DNA of 64,000 nt from NCBI RefSeq assembly GCF_014490485.1, contig NZ_JACTVA010000005.1, positions 1 through 64,000 on the forward strand, written 5' to 3'. Position numbers and translations under genes: made by a program. Origin of the DNA: Teichococcus aerophilus (GTDB taxonomy: Bacteria; Pseudomonadota; Alphaproteobacteria; Acetobacterales; Acetobacteraceae). Below the pieces are notes generated by a model. That model was not told the DNA's origin, searched no databases, and was given only the letters and a program-made list of their open reading frames with translations. Below, in pieces: positions 51,173-59,399 of the stretch (position 1 is its first letter; every line of letters begins with the position of its first letter).

Positions 51173-52258
51173 CTACTCGGCGCTTCCCTTGCCGGCACCC
51201 TCCTCGACGCCCTGGCGCCAATAGGCGGCGGCGCGGAAATGGCCGCGGGGCAGGCCACGTTCCTGGCCCCAATGGGTGCGCAGGGCGACGGCCGTCTGCG
51301 CTTCGCAGGCGGCCCAGGCGGAGAGTTCGGGCTCCTCCGGCCAGGGAGCGTTGCGGACGGCTTCGAGGAGGGCGGCGCCGTAGGGGCGGCCGTCGCGGTG
51401 CAGCCAGCGCACCGGCAGGCCGGGCGGGTGGTGCAGCGGCTGTTCCTCCAGCCGGTCTGCCACCTCGATGAAGGCAAGGCCACGGGCGTCGGCAGGCATG
51501 GCTTCCAGGGCGCGGGCAATGACCGGCAGGGCGGTCTCGTCGCCTGCGATGAGCGTCCAGCCACGCAGCGGCACCTGGCCGCCGCCGGGGCCGGAGACGC
51601 CCAGCCAATCGCCGGGCTTCGCATGGGCGGCGAAGCGAGAGCCGGGGCTGGCATCGCCATGCAGGACGAAATCGATCTCCATCTCGCCCGCCGCCAGGTC
51701 GATGCGGCGGATGGTGTAGGTACGGCGGGTCAGGCTGCAGTCGTCGAACACCGGCTGGCCGCTGGGGCTGAGCCGGGGCCAGACGGGTTCCGCATCGCCC
51801 TGGCCAGGCGTGGGGATGAGCAGCTTCACATGCATCATCTCGGCATCGAAGCGGCCGAGGTCGTCGCCCCCCAGCGTCACGCGGCGCATGCGCGGGGTGA
51901 CGTCCGCCACCTGCTTCACGCGGGTGACGCGGAAATTATGCGGGCGGGCATCGGCGGTCGCGGCGCCATCGCCGGCCCAGACGATGCCGAGGTTTTCGCC
52001 AGGGACAAAACTGTCTAGATGGCCGGCGACGACGACCTGGGCATCCTCCAGCCGGTCGGCGTCGATGGCCTCGATCCGCATCGCGATGGCACCGGGTTCC
52101 AACCGCAGCCGGGCAACGCCGCCTGGGAAGGCGATGCGGCTGTCCTCCACCGGGCCATCTACCTCCAACCCGTGCTCCAGCATGTGCTCGCGGAACCTGG
52201 CGATCAAGTGGGCAGGCTCGGCGGTGCTGGCGCGGGCTTCGGCGATCAGGGTGCTCAA
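51173..52258 (-). CDS. Siderophore-interacting protein with DUF2218 domain
   Basis: The 361-residue product has an N-terminal DUF2218 domain (about 1-95; HMLEHGLEVDGPVEDSRIAFPGG in parts). A SIP FAD-binding ferric reductase domain (about 105-350) has RRYT-like SLTRRTYTIRRIDL, FVLHGDASPGSRFAAHAKPGD and GDETALPVIARALE. Such proteins reduce ferric siderophores in the cytoplasm to release iron. It is the last gene of the iron-uptake operon, 14 bp after the binding protein gene. Confidence 0.9.
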   Translation of the reverse strand: MSTLIAEARASTAEPAHLIARFREHMLEHGLEVDGPVEDSRIAFPGGVARLRLEPGAIAMRIEAIDADRLEDAQVVVAGHLDSFVPGENLGIVWAGDGAATADARPHNFRVTRVKQVADVTPRMRRVTLGGDDLGRFDAEMMHVKLLIPTPGQGDAEPVWPRLSPSGQPVFDDCSLTRRTYTIRRIDLAAGEMEIDFVLHGDASPGSRFAAHAKPGDWLGVSGPGGGQVPLRGWTLIAGDETALPVIARALEAMPADARGLAFIEVADRLEEQPLHHPPGLPVRWLHRDGRPYGAALLEAVRNAPWPEEPELSAWAACEAQTAVALRTHWGQERGLPRGHFRAAAYWRQGVEEGAGKGSAE

Positions 52259-52272
52259 GGGGTCGTCCTTCG

Positions 52273-53373
52273 TCAGAATGCGCCGGCGGGCAGGTCGGCC
52301 CAGTGCGGCCCGGCCATCGGAATCGCGAGGAAGCGGTCGTTCAGGCCCGCCAGGGTGGTGCCGGGGTCGAGATCCCCGCAGCGTTCGGGGTGGAACCAGC
52401 GTGCCAGCGCCTGCAGCATCACGATATGCGCGGGGGTGTCGTTGAAGCCGTGCCAGATGGTATGGGCACGCCCGGCCTTCACCGCCGGCAGCACGTCCAG
52501 CTGGCTGCGCCGGAGCACGGCCACCAGTTCCCGCTGCGCGGCCTCCAGTGTAACGCCGTTGCCGAGCGGAATGCCGCCCCTGCCGGCATAAGGGCCGCCC
52601 GTGGCCACGTAGATGGCCGGGTCCTGCGTGATGACGCTTTCCAGCGACACGTCGCCGATGGCGCCCAGGATCAGGTCGGCGCCGATATTATGGCCGCCGG
52701 CGAAGCGGATCATCGAATCGAAGGCGCCCTGGCCGGGGGAAGCGCAACAGGCGGTGCCGCCGGCATGGGCGTGGATGAACACCTTGGGCCGTGCCGCGCC
52801 GATGCCTTTCAGGCGATCGGCGATGGTATCGCGATGCGCGACGTAAAAGGCGTCGAAGGCAGCGGCCCGGTCCTCCCGCCCCATCACCTTGCCCAGGACG
52901 TCCATGCTGCGGCGTGTGTGCTTCATCGGGTCGTAGAAGAAGTCGATGGCGACGACGGGGATGCCCATGTCGGCCAGGCGCTCGGCCAGCCCGTCGCGCA
53001 GCACGCCGAGCCCGGCGACGACGATATCCGGTTGGCTGTCCAGCAGCTTCTCCAGCGACAGTCCGTCAGCCTGGCCGCGCAGGACGATGGGGATGGCGTC
53101 GGCGCGTGGGAAGCGGGCGCGGACCGTGGCGTAGTCTGGCGGGTTCATCCGCCGCAGGTCGTCGCCCCAGCCAGTGACCAGAGAGACCGGGTCCGGATGC
53201 AGCAGGCCCATGGCGAGCACATGCCGCGCCTGGGTCAACACGATGCGCCGGGCCGGGCGGGGGAGCGTGACTTCACGCCCCAGCACATCGACGATGCGGA
53301 CAGGGGCCTGTGCCGCGGCCAGCCTTGGGGCCGCCAGCAGCGGCAGAGCGCTGAGAAGGCTACGGCGATTCAT
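52273..53373 (-). CDS. Iron-siderophore ABC transporter binding protein (FecB/BtuF fold)
   Basis: The 366-residue periplasmic-binding protein (PF01497) has signal MNRRSLLSALPLLAAPRLAAAQ and then VRIVDVLGREVTLPRPARRIVL, LEKLLDSQPDIVVAGL and VIAIDFF-like VVAIDFFYDP. It is predicted to deliver ferric siderophore to an ABC importer. No FecC/FecD permease or ATPase is in the operon. Two adjacent cysteines (GGTACCASPG, near residue 210) are unusual for the family and may bind ligand or form a disulfide. Confidence 0.85.
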   Translation of the reverse strand: MNRRSLLSALPLLAAPRLAAAQAPVRIVDVLGREVTLPRPARRIVLTQARHVLAMGLLHPDPVSLVTGWGDDLRRMNPPDYATVRARFPRADAIPIVLRGQADGLSLEKLLDSQPDIVVAGLGVLRDGLAERLADMGIPVVAIDFFYDPMKHTRRSMDVLGKVMGREDRAAAFDAFYVAHRDTIADRLKGIGAARPKVFIHAHAGGTACCASPGQGAFDSMIRFAGGHNIGADLILGAIGDVSLESVITQDPAIYVATGGPYAGRGGIPLGNGVTLEAAQRELVAVLRRSQLDVLPAVKAGRAHTIWHGFNDTPAHIVMLQALARWFHPERCGDLDPGTTLAGLNDRFLAIPMAGPHWADLPAGAF

Positions 53374-53452
53374 GCGGCGGCTTCCGGTGGTTGGACGCGG
53401 TCCATCCGCGCCGGTCGCGTGGCGCGGATGGGCAGATGACCGCCCGGGATGC

Positions 53453-55666
53453 TTACCAGCGGGCGCGGACCGAGCCGAGCACGACGCGGCCGGTGCCGTA
53501 GTAGCAGGCGGTCAGCGAGGAGCAGCTGGCGATGTAGTCCTTGTCCTCGATGTTCTGCGCATTCACGGCGACTTCCAGACCACGCGCGCTTTCGAAGCGG
53601 GCGCCGAGGTCGTAGCGGATGGCGGCATCGAACAGCGTGACGGCATCGACCTTGAAGGTATTGATGTCGTTGCCGTAGGTGGAGCCGACATAGCGCACGC
53701 CGCCGCCAAACTGCAGGCCGCGCAGCGGGCCCTCGAGGAAGCGGTAATTGGCCCAGCCGCTGGCCATGTGGTTCGGCACCTGCGGCACGCGGTTGCCGCT
53801 GACACCGGCGTTGTTGGAGCTGGTGATCTCCGCATCGATGTAGGAATAGGCGCCGAGCAGGTCGAGCCCGTCGGTCAGGCTGGCGCGGCCTTCCAGCTCG
53901 ATGCCGCGCGAGCGGATCTCGCCCTGCGGGACGCTGTAGGTGGTGTAGAGCGGGTCCTGCGTCAGCACGTTCTGCTGGCGGATCTGGTAGGCGGCCAGTT
54001 GGATGAAGCTGTTCATGCCCTGCGGCTGGTACTTGATGCCGACCTCGAACTGCTCGCCCGTCGTGGGCGAGAAAGTGCCGCTGCCGCGCTGCGGCGCCGC
54101 CGTGCCGGTGTTGGGCAGGAACGAGGTGGAGTAGCTGGCATAAGGCGCCAGGCCGTTGTCGAACAGGTACAGCGCGCCGGCGCGCCAGGTGACCTTGTCG
54201 TCGAACTGCGAGGATTGCGCGGCGTTGGCGCCGCTGGCCTGGTGGGTGGTGGTGCCGATATCGGCGCGGTCATAGCGGACGCCGACATTGAAGCGGAAGC
54301 GATCCAGCGCGATCTGGTCCTGCGCGTAGAAGCCGACCTGGTCGATTTCCTGGTTCGTCAGCCCGGCGGGGGTGGTCGAGATCGTGGGAATGACCTGGTA
54401 GTAGCTGGGCGCATAGACATCGAGGCTCGGCGCGGTGCCGAGGCCCTGGCGCGCGCGGGCCGAGGTGCGCTGCCAGTCGACGCCGAACAGCGCGGTGTGC
54501 TCCAGCGGGCCGGTCGTGAAGGTAGCCTGCGCCTGATTGTCCAACGCATAGGCGTTGGCGTGGTCCGACACATAGGTGGAGCCACGCGTGCCGGTGCGGC
54601 CATTCACGCCGCGGACGGAGATGACGTTCACCTCGGCATCGATATGCGAGTAGCGGAAGTTCTGCCGCACGGTCCAGATGTCGCTCAGCCGGTGCTCGAA
54701 CTGGTAGCCGATCGAGGCCTGGGTGCGGGTGAAGCGGTTGAAGTTGGGGTCGCCGCCCTGGAAGTTGCGCGGGATGCGGCCGAACTGGCTGGGCAGCACG
54801 GTGCCTACCGCCGGCACGAAGTTGTAGAAGCCGCCTTCCGGATCGTACTGGTAGGAGGCGAGGACGGTGAGGCTTGTGTCCTCGTCCGGCCGCCAGGTCA
54901 GCGCGGGGGCGATGGCAATCCGCTCCTCCCGCGCGAAGTCGTATTGGGTGTCCGAAGTGCGGGCGATGCCGGTGAGGCGATAGAGGAACTTGCCGTCCTC
55001 GGTGGCCGGGCCGGTGAAGTCGAAGGCCGTCTGCAGCAAGGCGTTGGAGCCGGCCTCAATCCGCACCTCGTTGGAGGCAACGGGGCTGGGGCGGCGGCTG
55101 ACCAGGTTGACGAGGCCGCCGGCGCCGGTCTGGCCGTACAGCACGGAGGCCGGGCCGCGCAGTACCTCGATCCGCTCCATCAGCCAGGGATCGGTGTTGG
55201 GCACGCCAAAATACAGGCCGCGGCCCTGGCGCAGGCCATCGAGGAAGTTGACAAAGGCGGCGCTGGTGCCCTGGCCGCCGAAGCCACGGACGAAGACGCT
55301 GTCGTAGCGCGCGGAGGGGCGTACCTCGCCCAGCACGCCGGCGGTGTAGCGCAGGGCCTGGGAGACGCTAAGCGCCGCCTGGTCGTCGATCTGGCTGCGG
55401 GTGACAACGCCGACGGACTGCGGAGCCTCGATCAGCGGCGTGTCGGTCTTGGAACCGGTGGTGGTGACGGGGGCGACGTAGCCCGGCACGCTCTCCCACG
55501 CCCGCCAGGCGGTTGCCTGCACGTTCACCTCGGGCAGCACCACCGCCGCCGGATCCGCGGCGCCAGCCTGCGCCGGAACAGGCGTTTGTGCGCCGGCCGG
55601 CAGCGCGAAGGCGAGTGCGGCGGCCGAGGCGAGGAGGAGGTGGCGCGAGGAGAGAGGGCGGTTCAT
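53453..55666 (-). CDS. TonB-dependent siderophore receptor
   Basis: The 737-residue outer-membrane receptor has a signal peptide (ending near AGAQ, residue about 27). The plug domain (about 75-180) has IEAPQSVGVVTRSQIDDQ, LRYTAGVLGEVRPSARYDS and VLYGQTGAGGLVNLVSRRP. A 22-strand-type barrel ends in a C-terminal aromatic (VRARW). The APQSV...PG pattern is that of the FhuA/FoxA/FpvA class for hydroxamate-type siderophores. It is the first gene of the operon with FecB-type and SIP genes, and a perfect palindrome lies 39 bp upstream. Confidence 0.95.
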   Translation of the reverse strand: MNRPLSSRHLLLASAAALAFALPAGAQTPVPAQAGAADPAAVVLPEVNVQATAWRAWESVPGYVAPVTTTGSKTDTPLIEAPQSVGVVTRSQIDDQAALSVSQALRYTAGVLGEVRPSARYDSVFVRGFGGQGTSAAFVNFLDGLRQGRGLYFGVPNTDPWLMERIEVLRGPASVLYGQTGAGGLVNLVSRRPSPVASNEVRIEAGSNALLQTAFDFTGPATEDGKFLYRLTGIARTSDTQYDFAREERIAIAPALTWRPDEDTSLTVLASYQYDPEGGFYNFVPAVGTVLPSQFGRIPRNFQGGDPNFNRFTRTQASIGYQFEHRLSDIWTVRQNFRYSHIDAEVNVISVRGVNGRTGTRGSTYVSDHANAYALDNQAQATFTTGPLEHTALFGVDWQRTSARARQGLGTAPSLDVYAPSYYQVIPTISTTPAGLTNQEIDQVGFYAQDQIALDRFRFNVGVRYDRADIGTTTHQASGANAAQSSQFDDKVTWRAGALYLFDNGLAPYASYSTSFLPNTGTAAPQRGSGTFSPTTGEQFEVGIKYQPQGMNSFIQLAAYQIRQQNVLTQDPLYTTYSVPQGEIRSRGIELEGRASLTDGLDLLGAYSYIDAEITSSNNAGVSGNRVPQVPNHMASGWANYRFLEGPLRGLQFGGGVRYVGSTYGNDINTFKVDAVTLFDAAIRYDLGARFESARGLEVAVNAQNIEDKDYIASCSSLTACYYGTGRVVLGSVRARW

Positions 55667-55704
55667 GTCAGGCTTCCGCTGCGGAGATAGCCTGTTGTGC
55701 CGTA

Positions 55705-55723
55705 ATTGCGACTAAGTCGCAAT
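55705..55723. promoter_or_regulatory. Perfect 9-1-9 palindrome, probable Fur-family box
   Basis: ATTGCGACTAAGTCGCAAT is a perfect inverted repeat centred on A55714. Its 9-1-9 geometry and TGCG...CGCA arms match Fur-type boxes described in alphaproteobacteria. It lies 39 bp upstream of the TonB receptor ATG and about 175 bp upstream of the divergent aldehyde dehydrogenase. The assignment to Fur rather than another iron regulator is an inference. Confidence 0.75.
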
Positions 55724-55897
55724 ACGATCCAGGCAATCTGGCCACAGGTGTGGCAAGAGTGCATCACCTGTCCGATCGCGCCTCGGAGGACCAAGGTGGC
55801 CGGGCGGGGGCTGGTGGCGGCCCGGCGAAGCGGATACTGCACCAGCCATGCGCCGGCCCGGCCGGCATGCGTCCAGGGATTCAAAGGAGCACACGCG

Positions 55898-57352
55898 ATG
55901 GATGTCGTCACGTTCGACACGCGGCAGAACCTGATCGGTGGGGAGTGGCGCCAGGCTTCGGGGCGGGAGACGATGCCGCTGCTGAACCCGTCCGACGGGC
56001 AGCGCCTGGCGGATATCGCCCGTAGCGACGCCGCCGATATCGACCAGGCCGTGGCTGCGGCGCGCGAGGCGCGGCGGGGCCCCTGGGGCCGGATGACGGC
56101 GACCGAGCGTGGGCGCCTGCTGACCACCATGGGCCGCCTGGTGCTGGAGCGGGTGGACGAGCTGGCGCGGATGGAAGCGCTGGATGTCGGCAAGCCGCTG
56201 AAGCAGGCGCGCGCCGATGCCGTGGCGCTGGCCCGCTACCTGGAATTCTACGGCGGTGCCGCCGACAAGGTGCATGGCGAGACCATTCCGTACCTGGATG
56301 GCTACACCGTGCTCTCCATCTACGAGCCGGTGGGCGTGACGGGGCATATCGTGCCCTGGAACTATCCGATGCAGATCATCGGCCGCAGCGTCACCGCCTC
56401 CCTCGCCATGGGCAATGCGGTGGTGATCAAGCCGGCTGAGGAAGCCTGCCTGACCGCGCTGGCCTATGCCCGCATCGCCGAGGAAGCCGGCTTCCCGGCC
56501 GGCGCCGTCAACATCGTCTCCGGCACCGGGGAGGAAGCGGGCGCGGCGCTGGCGGCGCATCCCGGCATCAACCACATCTCCTTCACCGGCTCCGTCGTGG
56601 TCGGCGGGTTGGTGCAGGCGGCGGCGGCGAAGAACGCGGTGCCGGTGACGCTGGAGCTGGGCGGCAAGTCGCCGCAGATCGTCTTCGACGATGCGGACCT
56701 GGAAGCGGCGCTGCCGTTCCTCGTCAATGCGGGCATCCAGAATGCCGGCCAGACCTGTTCGGCGGCGTCACGCATCCTGGTGCAGCGCGGTGTGCATGAC
56801 CGCGTGCTGAAGGCGATGGCCGAGCGCTACACGGCGCTGCGCGTCGGCCCGGCGATGTCGGATCTCGACATGGGGCCCCTCGTCTCCGCCCGGCAGCAGG
56901 AGATCGTGCGCGGCTATATCGACGGCGCGCGGCAGGATGGGCTGGAAGTGGCAGCGCAGGGCAGCATCGGCAAGGATGTGCCTGGGGGTGGCTACTACGT
57001 GCCACCGACCCTGGTCTCCCGCGCCACCAGCGACAGCCGGCTGGCGCAGGAGGAGATCTTCGGCCCCGTGCAGGTCGTCATTCCGTTCGAGGACGAGGCG
57101 GATGCGCTGCGCATCGCCAACGGCACCGATTACGGACTGGTGGCGGGCGTCTGGACCGCCGATGGCGGCCGGCAGATGCGGATGGCGCGGGGCATCGAGA
57201 CCGGGCAGGTCTTCATCAACAACTACGGCGCCGGCGGCGGCGTGGAACTGCCCTTCGGCGGCGTGAAGCGCTCCGGCCACGGACGGGAGAAGGGGTTCGA
57301 GGCGCTGTATGGGTTTGCCTCGCTCAAGACCATCGCCATCCGGCACGGCTAG
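55898..57352 (+). CDS. NAD(P)-dependent aldehyde dehydrogenase
   Basis: The 484-residue ALDH (PF00171) has catalytic Cys287 in NAGQTCSAASR and general base Glu253 in LELGGKSPQ, at the usual spacing of 34. IVPWNYPMQIIGRS and FGGVKRSGHGREKG complete the pattern. It oxidises an aldehyde to the acid in the cytoplasm, and the betaine/4-aminobutyraldehyde-type subgroup is plausible but unproved. AAAGGAG precedes the ATG at 55898. It is divergent from the siderophore operon, so the palindrome at 55705 could affect it too. Confidence 0.9.
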   Translation: MDVVTFDTRQNLIGGEWRQASGRETMPLLNPSDGQRLADIARSDAADIDQAVAAAREARRGPWGRMTATERGRLLTTMGRLVLERVDELARMEALDVGKPLKQARADAVALARYLEFYGGAADKVHGETIPYLDGYTVLSIYEPVGVTGHIVPWNYPMQIIGRSVTASLAMGNAVVIKPAEEACLTALAYARIAEEAGFPAGAVNIVSGTGEEAGAALAAHPGINHISFTGSVVVGGLVQAAAAKNAVPVTLELGGKSPQIVFDDADLEAALPFLVNAGIQNAGQTCSAASRILVQRGVHDRVLKAMAERYTALRVGPAMSDLDMGPLVSARQQEIVRGYIDGARQDGLEVAAQGSIGKDVPGGGYYVPPTLVSRATSDSRLAQEEIFGPVQVVIPFEDEADALRIANGTDYGLVAGVWTADGGRQMRMARGIETGQVFINNYGAGGGVELPFGGVKRSGHGREKGFEALYGFASLKTIAIRHG

Positions 57353-57364
57353 AAGCAACGCAGG

Positions 57365-57393
57365 AAGGCCGGGAAGCTCTATCCCGGCCTTTT
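57365..57393 (+). terminator. Intrinsic terminator of the aldehyde dehydrogenase gene
   Basis: A 10-bp stem, AAGGCCGGGA / TCCCGGCCTT, with loop AGCTCTA is followed by TT. It lies 12 bp after the stop. It has the family's position but not its GGAA loop. Confidence 0.8.
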
Positions 57394-57534
57394 CCGGTCA
57401 TTCGCTTCAAGCTGCGAAGTATGTTCCAGGCTTCGCAGCTTTCAACAACGACGTTGCGGAACGGCATATTTCCGCCCGAGGCACATCCGTACCGTGGCAC
57501 CGGGCCAGCCCAATCCTTCCGGCGGCCTTCTTAA

Positions 57535-57574
57535 CGCGCAAAAAGAAGAGGGGCCCGGGGAATTCCTTCCACGG
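57535..57574 (-). terminator. Dispersed hairpin-terminator family, arm 10
   Basis: On the minus strand, CCGTGGAA-GGAA-TTCCCCGG (57555-57574, one mismatch) is followed by GCCCCTCTTCTTTTTGCGCG, the family flank with a T-tract. It lies 22 bp after the AEC carrier stop. Confidence 0.8.
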
Positions 57575-57596
57575 CCTTAGCCTGCTGACCGGGGGC

Positions 57597-58526
57597 CTAC
57601 AGGCCCGACACTGCCATCAGCACCGCCAGCACCAGCGGGATGGCGGCGGTGGCCAGCACAGTCTGGGTGGCGGTGATACCGGCCATCAGAGGCGCGTCGC
57701 CGCCCAGTTGCCGCGCCAGGATGTAGGCGGAGGACGCGGTAGGCATCGCCTGGAACAGCAGGGCGGTGAGTAGGGCAGGGCCGCTCAGACCCAGCGCGGA
57801 GGCAGCCAGCAGGGTCGCCGCCGGCATCAGCAGGAACTTGACGGCTGATGACGTCACGACCGGGCCGAGCCAGGACCGCGCCGTGCCGAAATCCAGCGCC
57901 GCCCCGACGCAGAGCAGGCCGAGCGGCAGCGACGCTGCACCCAGGGCGCGGATGGCCGGTTCCAACCCGGACGGCAGGCCGAGCCCGGTGGCCTGCAGGG
58001 CGATGCCGATGGCGCAGGCCAGTACCAGCGGGTTGGTGAGGATCTGCCGGACGATGCCGCGCGCGCTGAGCCTGGCGCTGCCGAAGCGGGCGAAGACCAG
58101 GACACAGAGGATATTGACCGTCGGCACGATGGCGGCGTTGCAGATGGCGGCCAGGGCGATGCCCTGCGCACCGAACAGCCCGGCGGCGACGGTGACGCCG
58201 ACATAGTTGTTGAAGCGGATGCCGCCTTGAAAGACGGAGGTGAAGGCGGGGCCGTCGATCCGCATCAAGGGCCGGGCGGCGACCACCAGGGCCGCCACCA
58301 CCAGGGTCGCGCTGACTAGCACGCCTACCAGGCTCCAAACCGGTAGGTCCTGCAACCGGGCGGTGGCCAACCCGTGCAGGAACAGGGATGGCAACAGCAC
58401 GAAGTAGCCCAGCCGTTCCGCCTGCGGCCAGAAGGCCTGTTGCAGGAAGGCGCGGCGGCGCAGCCAGTAGCCGAGGGCGATCAGCAGGATGACCGGCAGC
58501 AGCGCCAGCAGGATGGCGCCGGTCAT
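57597..58526 (-). CDS. AEC (auxin efflux carrier) family transporter
   Basis: The 309-residue protein has ten predicted membrane segments in two halves. The signatures are GYWLRRRAFL, PSLFLHGLA, RFNNYVGVTVAAGLFG and QAMPTASSAYILARQLGGD. AEC-family bacterial members carry malate, malonate or other carboxylates. The upstream Asp/Glu racemase-family gene on the same strand (gap 171 bp) could be co-transcribed. Confidence 0.85.
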   Translation of the reverse strand: MTGAILLALLPVILLIALGYWLRRRAFLQQAFWPQAERLGYFVLLPSLFLHGLATARLQDLPVWSLVGVLVSATLVVAALVVAARPLMRIDGPAFTSVFQGGIRFNNYVGVTVAAGLFGAQGIALAAICNAAIVPTVNILCVLVFARFGSARLSARGIVRQILTNPLVLACAIGIALQATGLGLPSGLEPAIRALGAASLPLGLLCVGAALDFGTARSWLGPVVTSSAVKFLLMPAATLLAASALGLSGPALLTALLFQAMPTASSAYILARQLGGDAPLMAGITATQTVLATAAIPLVLAVLMAVSGL

Positions 58527-58697
58527 GGCACGGGCGCGATGTTGGCGGCGGTGTAGGGCAGAGGCGTTTCAGGCGGCATGCGAGATCCGGCAGAGAGGCG
58601 GCCGGCAGGTTAGGCGCGGCGGCGGAAAACGACAGGGGCTTTCCGCACGTGGCGGCCGGCGGCGGCGGGGCAGCCCTGCCGCTGCCCGGCTATGTTC

Positions 58698-59354
58698 CTA
58701 GGCGCCGATCAGCGCCCGCATGCTGTCCACCGCCGCTTCGGGCGCGGTCAGCACCGGCACGCCGACGGCGGCGCGCACCGCCTGGGCGGCGCGGGAGGTG
58801 GAGAAATGCGCGAGCATCAGCACGTCCTGGTCGGCAAGGTCGGGTGCCTGGGCCGCCACGAGGCGGTTATGCGTCTCGGCATCGCCCTGGCGCAGGGCGG
58901 CCATCGCATCCGGCACCAGCACGGTCTTCAGCGTGGCGGGGTGGCCTTCGCGGCTGACGAACTCGTCGAATTCGTCGGTCATGGTGCCGATGGCGGGGGC
59001 GAAGGTGGCCAGCATGCCGATGCGCCGGCCCTGGGCGAGGGCGGCCTGGAACATCGCCTCGTTCGGCTTCAGCACGGGGACCGGCAGGCTGGCGGCCAGT
59101 TGCTCGATCGCCGGGCCGAAGGCCGAGCAGGTGACCAGGATGCCGTCGGCGCCCATGCGGTGGCCATAGCGCCCGAACTCGACGAAGCGGTCGATCATGC
59201 GGTCGGACAGGTCGGTCTCCCGCGCGCGGTCGATGCTCAGGCCGTCATCCAGCAGGTTGACGATCTCGGCCTCCGGCCAGCGGGCGGCGAAGGCGGCCTG
59301 GATGGGCGCCATGGCGACCGGCGTGGCGTGCAGCAGGACGATGCGGCAGGGCAT
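58698..59354 (-). CDS. Aspartate/glutamate racemase-family protein with one catalytic cysteine
   Basis: The 218-residue protein of the Asp/Glu/hydantoin racemase superfamily (PF01177) has the first catalytic Cys in GILVTCSAFGPAI. The second motif, usually GC-rich in Cys, reads MLAHFSTSRA with no cysteine. Such single-Cys members include decarboxylase-like enzymes and non-racemising isomerases, so racemase activity is doubtful. It may handle a carboxylic acid related to the nearby 2-hydroxyacid module. No paralogue is present. Confidence 0.75.
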   Translation of the reverse strand: MPCRIVLLHATPVAMAPIQAAFAARWPEAEIVNLLDDGLSIDRARETDLSDRMIDRFVEFGRYGHRMGADGILVTCSAFGPAIEQLAASLPVPVLKPNEAMFQAALAQGRRIGMLATFAPAIGTMTDEFDEFVSREGHPATLKTVLVPDAMAALRQGDAETHNRLVAAQAPDLADQDVLMLAHFSTSRAAQAVRAAVGVPVLTAPEAAVDSMRALIGA

Positions 59355-59399
59355 TCTGGCACCTCAAGGGTTGGTGGCGCGGCGATCTTGCAACCGCTT

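Noticed and set aside
53174-55690. 838-codon plus-strand frame opposite the TonB receptor
   Set aside because: It is antisense to a receptor with signal peptide, plug and barrel motifs. Its composition is typical of a G+C-rich shadow frame.
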